NCBI GenBank assembly: GCA_964590005.1
Contig: CAZPVJ010000170.1
Location: 1 to 9,145 of the forward strand
Length of the DNA: 9,145 nt
Origin: CALJFL01 sp964590005
GTDB taxonomy: Bacteria > Pseudomonadota > Gammaproteobacteria > Pseudomonadales > Halieaceae
Direction: 5' to 3'
Positions 6,514 to 9,145 of the stretch are shown here, piece after piece. The number at the start of each line of letters is the position of its first letter. The first letter of the stretch is position 1. A model generated the notes under the pieces. That model was not told the origin of the DNA and made no database searches. It saw nothing but the letters and a program-made list of their open reading frames with translations. The position numbers and the translations under genes were made by a program.

Positions 6514-8307
6514 ATGCCAGAGTACAAGGCTCCCCTGCGAGATATGAGTTTTGTGATGAACGAACTGCTCGATGCCGAGGGCTTCTACCAGACCCTTCCC
6601 GGCTACGAGGAAGCAACCCGTGACCTCATGGACGCCATCGTGGAGGAGGGTGCCAAGTTTGCCGAGAACGTGCTCTCCCCCCTTAATCAGTCCGGTGATG
6701 ATGAAGGTTGTGTCTGGAACGACGGTGAAGTGAAAACTCCCAGTGGTTTCCCGGAAGCGTACCAGCAGTATGTCGAAAATGGTTGGCCTGCGCTGTCGGC
6801 AGAAACCGAATACGGCGGCCAGGGAATGCCCAATCTCATGGGCATCATCATCAATGAGCTGGCCGGCACTGCCAATTGGTCCTGGTTGATGTACCCAGGA
6901 CTCAGCCACGGCGCTATCAAGACCATCGAAGAGCACGGTGACGAGGAGCAGAAACAGAAGTTTCTGACCAGGCTCATCGAGGGCAGCTGGACCGGGACCA
7001 TGTGCCTGACCGAGTCTCACTGTGGCAGCGACCTGGGTTTGCTGCGTGCCAAGGCCGAACCGCAGGCCGACGGCAGCTACGCGATCACGGGCACCAAGAT
7101 TTTTATCAGCGCCGGCGAACACGATATGGCCGATAACATTGTCCATATCGTGTTGGCCCGACTCCCGGATGCACCTCCTGGCACCAAGGGTATTTCGCTG
7201 TTTATCGTGCCCAAGTACAACGTCAACGAAGACGGCAGTGTCGGCGAGCGCAACGCCGTGCACTGTGCTTCCATCGAAAAGAAGATGGGAATCAAGGCCT
7301 CGGCCACCTGCGTTATGAACTTCGACGGCGCAAAGGGTTACCTGATCGGACCGCCTAACCGAGGTCTCAACTGCATGTTCACGTTCATGAACACTGCACG
7401 AATTGGCACGGCCATACAGGGCCTCGCTCATGCAGAGCTGTCTTACCAGGGTGCGCTCGACTACGCGCGGGACCGCCTGGCAATGCGCAGCCTGACCGGC
7501 CCCAAGAACCCGGAAGGGCCTGCTGATCCCATCATTGTGCACGCCGATGTGCGTCGCATGCTGCTTACCCAGAAGGCGTTTATCGAAGGCAGCCGGGCGT
7601 TTATCTATTACCTGGCCCAGCTGGGTGACGTGGTTGATGTTGCCGATGAAGAGCGCGCCAAGGCGGCTGATGACCTCATGGCATTTCTAACCCCTATCGC
7701 CAAGGCGTTTATCACCGAGGTGGGTTTTGAGTCAGCTAATTTGGGGCTGCAGGTCTACGGAGGGCACGGCTTCATCAAGGAATGGGGCATGGAGCAAATC
7801 GTCCGTGACGCGCGTATCGCCATGCTTTACGAGGGTACCACCGGTATTCAGGCCATGGACCTGATTGGACGTAAGGTACTGGGCAGTGGTGGCCAGCTGT
7901 TAATGGGCTTTACCCAGATTATCGACGACTTCTGCAAGGCCAATGCCGATGAGGCTGACGCCGAGTTCATCAGCGTCCTTTCGGCTTACAAGGACGAGTG
8001 GCTGACCATGTCACTCAAGATCGGAGAGCGCGCGATGGAGAACCCCGACGAGGCGGGTGCTGCGGCTGTCGATTACATGATGTATAGCGGTTATGTGACT
8101 CTGGCTTACTTCTGGGCCCGGATGGCGGTATTGGCGCGGCAGAAAGTCGCAGCCGCCGACGGCGATGCCTCCTTCTATGAGGCCAAGCTGATGACTGCGC
8201 GGTTCTACTTTGATCGAATCCTGCCTCGCACGCTGGCGCACAAGGAGTCGCTCAACTCCGGCGCCGAGAACCTCATGGAAATGCCAGAGGCCATGTTCGA
8301 TTTTTGA
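6514..8307 (+). CDS. Acyl-CoA dehydrogenase, FadE-like ~600-residue family
   Basis: This is an FAD-dependent flavoprotein that should introduce a double bond between C2 and C3 of an acyl-CoA, feeding electrons to electron-transfer flavoprotein. From ATG 6514 it has 597 residues, longer than the ~380-residue classical enzymes and typical of the bacterial class with an extra C-terminal domain. The N-terminus MPEYKAPLRDM is characteristic of this class. The middle domain holds MCLTESHCGSDLG (163-175), and the flavin/substrate region leads to MLYEGTTGIQ with the likely catalytic Glu440. ATG 6514 is chosen because AAGAGG lies eight bases upstream; the GTG at 6505 would overlap that site. Substrate length cannot be told. 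Related proteins are often annotated as 3-methylmercaptopropionyl-CoA dehydrogenase (DmdC), but the sequence alone does not support that. I recall the same bioD-neighbour arrangement in Pseudomonas aeruginosa. Confidence 0.93.
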   Translation: MPEYKAPLRDMSFVMNELLDAEGFYQTLPGYEEATRDLMDAIVEEGAKFAENVLSPLNQSGDDEGCVWNDGEVKTPSGFPEAYQQYVENGWPALSAETEYGGQGMPNLMGIIINELAGTANWSWLMYPGLSHGAIKTIEEHGDEEQKQKFLTRLIEGSWTGTMCLTESHCGSDLGLLRAKAEPQADGSYAITGTKIFISAGEHDMADNIVHIVLARLPDAPPGTKGISLFIVPKYNVNEDGSVGERNAVHCASIEKKMGIKASATCVMNFDGAKGYLIGPPNRGLNCMFTFMNTARIGTAIQGLAHAELSYQGALDYARDRLAMRSLTGPKNPEGPADPIIVHADVRRMLLTQKAFIEGSRAFIYYLAQLGDVVDVADEERAKAADDLMAFLTPIAKAFITEVGFESANLGLQVYGGHGFIKEWGMEQIVRDARIAMLYEGTTGIQAMDLIGRKVLGSGGQLLMGFTQIIDDFCKANADEADAEFISVLSAYKDEWLTMSLKIGERAMENPDEAGAAAVDYMMYSGYVTLAYFWARMAVLARQKVAAADGDASFYEAKLMTARFYFDRILPRTLAHKESLNSGAENLMEMPEAMFDF

Positions 8308-8321
8308 ATCAGTTGCTGCTC

Positions 8322-8351
8322 GGGATGTCACCTGAACAAGGTGACATTCCC
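8322..8351 (+). repeat. Strong hairpin after the acyl-CoA dehydrogenase gene
   Basis: GGGATGTCACCT (8322-8333) pairs with AGGTGACATTCCC (8339-8351) around the five-base loop GAACA, leaving one bulged base. No T-run follows, so by itself it is not a standard intrinsic terminator. It may protect the mRNA 3' end or help the terminator just downstream. Confidence 0.7.
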
Positions 8352-8358
8352 GCCTTCT

Positions 8359-8398
8359 GGGGAGAGAATACCGATTCCGGAGCTCTCCCCGTTTTTTT
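8359..8398 (+). terminator. Rho-independent terminator
   Basis: GGGGAGAG (8359-8366) pairs with CTCTCCCC (8383-8390). A smaller inner pairing CCG/CGG (8371-8373 with 8378-8380) fits in the 16-base loop, and G plus seven T residues follow at 8391-8398. It should end the acyl-CoA dehydrogenase transcript. The next start codon begins at the base right after the T-run. Confidence 0.85.
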
Positions 8399-8602
8399 AT
8401 GACCGATCCATCAGAAAATCCCACCGAAACCAGACTCAAACCCGAGGATCAGGCGAAGGTTGATGAGTTTATATCCCGCGGCGTCAATTCCGTTGAGCGC
8501 AAACCTTTCAGACCTTTCAGGCTGCTGCTGGCTTTGATGGTCATCGTAATTTTGTTAAGTGTTTTCAGCCAGTTACTGGCAAAGTGGGCAGGTATCTACT
8601 AG
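8399..8602 (+). CDS. DUF3094 family small membrane protein
   Basis: A 67-residue protein with a charged N-terminal half including LKPEDQAKVDEFISRGVNSVERKPFRP (about residues 13-39) and one hydrophobic membrane segment at about 42-62 ending in WAGIY. The LxPEDQxKVxE...ERKPFRP pattern matches my memory of DUF3094 proteins in Pseudomonas and related gammaproteobacteria, whose function is unknown. Its likely topology is a single-pass inner-membrane protein with the N-terminus in the cytoplasm. The only usable start is ATG 8399, directly after the terminator T-run. The nearest GGAG lies 16 bases upstream, inside the terminator loop, so initiation is unusual. No separate promoter is evident. The tRNA promoter begins 20 bases after its stop codon. 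Confidence 0.82.
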   Translation: MTDPSENPTETRLKPEDQAKVDEFISRGVNSVERKPFRPFRLLLALMVIVILLSVFSQLLAKWAGIY

Positions 8603-8622
8603 CTTGGTGCGGCCTGTGTCCG

Positions 8623-8651
8623 TTGGCGAAGCGGTGAGCGTTTGATATAGT
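8623..8651 (+). promoter_or_regulatory. Promoter of the tRNA-Pro gene
   Basis: TTGGCG (8623-8628) and TATAGT (8646-8651) are separated by the optimal 17 bases. The -10 is followed by a GC-rich discriminator (TTTCGCCC), as in stable-RNA promoters under stringent control. Initiation near 8658 gives a short leader of about a dozen bases before the mature tRNA. Confidence 0.75.
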
Positions 8652-8669
8652 TTCGCCCTCACAAATCAT

Positions 8670-8746
8670 CGGTGTGTGGCGCAGCCTGGTAGCGCACTTC
8701 CTTCGGGAGGAAGGGGTCGGAGGTTCGAATCCTCTCACACCGACCA
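8670..8746 (+). tRNA. tRNA-Pro (anticodon CGG)
   Basis: A 77-base cloverleaf with all arms: acceptor CGGTGTG (8670-8676) pairs with CACACCG (8736-8742), a D-arm GCGC...GCGC, and anticodon stem CTTCC/GGAAG around loop TTCGGGA with anticodon CGG at 8704-8706. It also has a T-arm with GGTTCGAATCC and an encoded ACCA end. It closely resembles E. coli proK. It reads the CCG codon. It has its own promoter and no obvious terminator downstream. Confidence 0.98.
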
Positions 8747-8777
8747 AATTTCCAGGCAACAACAGCGTCATCACTAC

Positions 8778-8820
8778 AGGTTCGAAGGCGAAAGGCCGCC
8801 TCATTCAAATCCTCTCACAC
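8778..8820 (+). repeat. Imperfect copy of the tRNA-Pro 3' end (T-arm and acceptor), interrupted
   Basis: TTCAAATCCTCTCACAC at 8804-8820 matches tRNA positions 8724-8740 at 16 of 17 bases, 80 bases downstream of the original. AGGTTCGAA at 8778-8786 repeats tRNA positions 8721-8729 exactly. Together they look like a tRNA T-arm split by 17 bases (8787-8803, containing the inverted pair GGCG/CGCC) flanked by TTCGAA and TTCAAA. It may be a fossil attachment site or a degraded tRNA duplicate. The 8747-8846 gap otherwise holds nothing I recognise. Confidence 0.6.
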
Positions 8821-8846
8821 AACAATCCTATAAGGGGAACTGATTT

Positions 8847-9145
8847 ATGAAAAAGCGATACACAGCCTGCTTTGCACTGGCAGCGACCATTGGCGTGCTC
8901 AGTACGCCGGCACACTCTCTGGACGCTGGAACCCCCGATCCCAATTTGCTGACAAGGATTTATCCAGGCAAAGCGTATTCACCTTACGCTGACCGCTCAT
9001 TCCCCAACAGTGTGTACTGGGGCGAAACACACCTTCACACGGGCTTATCTCTCGACGCAGGGCTATTCGGAAACATTCTGGGCCATGAAGACGCCTACCG
9101 GTTCGCCCGGGGGGAGCAGGTCACTTCCTCAGGAGGGCTTCAGGT
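8847..9145 (+). CDS. Secreted DUF3604 domain protein (partial, N-terminal part)
   Basis: The first 99 codons of a longer gene cut by the window edge. ATG 8847 is preceded by AAGGGGA at an eight-base spacing. Residues 1-24 (MKKRYTACFALA...TPAHS) form a Sec-type signal peptide, so the product is probably periplasmic or outer-envelope. The mature part contains YWGETHLHTGLSLDAG (57-72) and GHEDAYRFARGEQVTS, matching my memory of DUF3604 proteins. The His pair H62/H64 in THLHT resembles metal-binding histidines of PHP-type hydrolases, but no activity is established for the family. No convincing promoter is visible; transcription may continue from the tRNA-Pro promoter. Confidence 0.9.
   Translation, partial: MKKRYTACFALAATIGVLSTPAHSLDAGTPDPNLLTRIYPGKAYSPYADRSFPNSVYWGETHLHTGLSLDAGLFGNILGHEDAYRFARGEQVTSSGGLQ

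Noticed and set aside
6262..7542. A 426-codon open frame on the minus strand
   Set aside because: It is antisense to bioD's end and to the well-supported acyl-CoA dehydrogenase, shows no family motifs, and is rich in His/Gly/Val as expected from a reverse-frame shadow.
8785..8802. GGCG/CGCC hairpin as a terminator for the tRNA gene
   Set aside because: The stem is only about five base pairs and no T-run follows.
8565..8804. Minus-strand frame encoding VRGFEPPTPSSRR...
   Set aside because: This is the reverse translation of a tRNA gene, a common false protein in databases.
8829..8834. TATAAG as a -10 element for the DUF3604 gene
   Set aside because: It overlaps the Shine-Dalgarno sequence and would leave almost no leader; no -35 is found at the right distance.
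1..9145. CRISPR arrays, insertion sequences, toxin-antitoxin or defence genes
   Set aside because: No regular repeats, transposase motifs or defence domains were seen; the content is housekeeping metabolism, transport and a tRNA.

Overview
The window looks like ordinary chromosome from a gammaproteobacterium, probably of marine or Cellvibrionales/Halieaceae/Pseudomonas-like affinity. The grounds are a moderately GC-rich sequence, a fused BioH-BioC protein of the kind known from Saccharophagus, Teredinibacter and Cellvibrio, a DUF3094 membrane peptide, a FadE-type acyl-CoA dehydrogenase directly after bioD (an order I recall from Pseudomonas), and a tRNA-Pro(CGG) very close to the E. coli proK sequence. 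The lineage is inferred from gene content only.

Left part (1-1744, minus strand): a tightly packed set reads comF, then modA, then modB (cut by the window edge). ComF is a phosphoribosyltransferase-fold protein linked to DNA uptake. ModA and ModB are the periplasmic binding protein and permease of a molybdate ABC transporter. The genes overlap and are probably cotranscribed.

Centre (1745-6331, plus strand): a biotin operon, bioB, bioF, bioHC (fused) and bioD, diverges from comF. It encodes the route from malonyl-ACP methylation (BioC), through release of pimeloyl-ACP (BioH), to KAPA (BioF), and then DAPA to dethiobiotin (BioD) and biotin (BioB). bioA is not here. The 75-bp divergent gap holds a good sigma-70 promoter for bioB. 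A 9-N15-9 dyad resembling the BirA biotin operator lies over both the bio -35 element and the comF start codon, so biotin may control both directions.

Right part (6332-9145, plus strand): a 182-bp leader with a perfect 10-bp palindrome precedes a ~600-residue acyl-CoA dehydrogenase. It is followed by two hairpins, the second a classic intrinsic terminator. A 67-residue DUF3094 protein starts exactly where the terminator T-run ends. Next come a strong stable-RNA promoter and tRNA-Pro(CGG). An imperfect copy of the tRNA 3' end lies 80 bp downstream, and then a secreted DUF3604 protein runs off the window.

I found no defence island, CRISPR array, insertion sequence or clearly new system. The points most worth checking are the BirA-like operator spanning comF and bioB, the DUF3094 start abutting a terminator, and the tRNA T-arm repeat.
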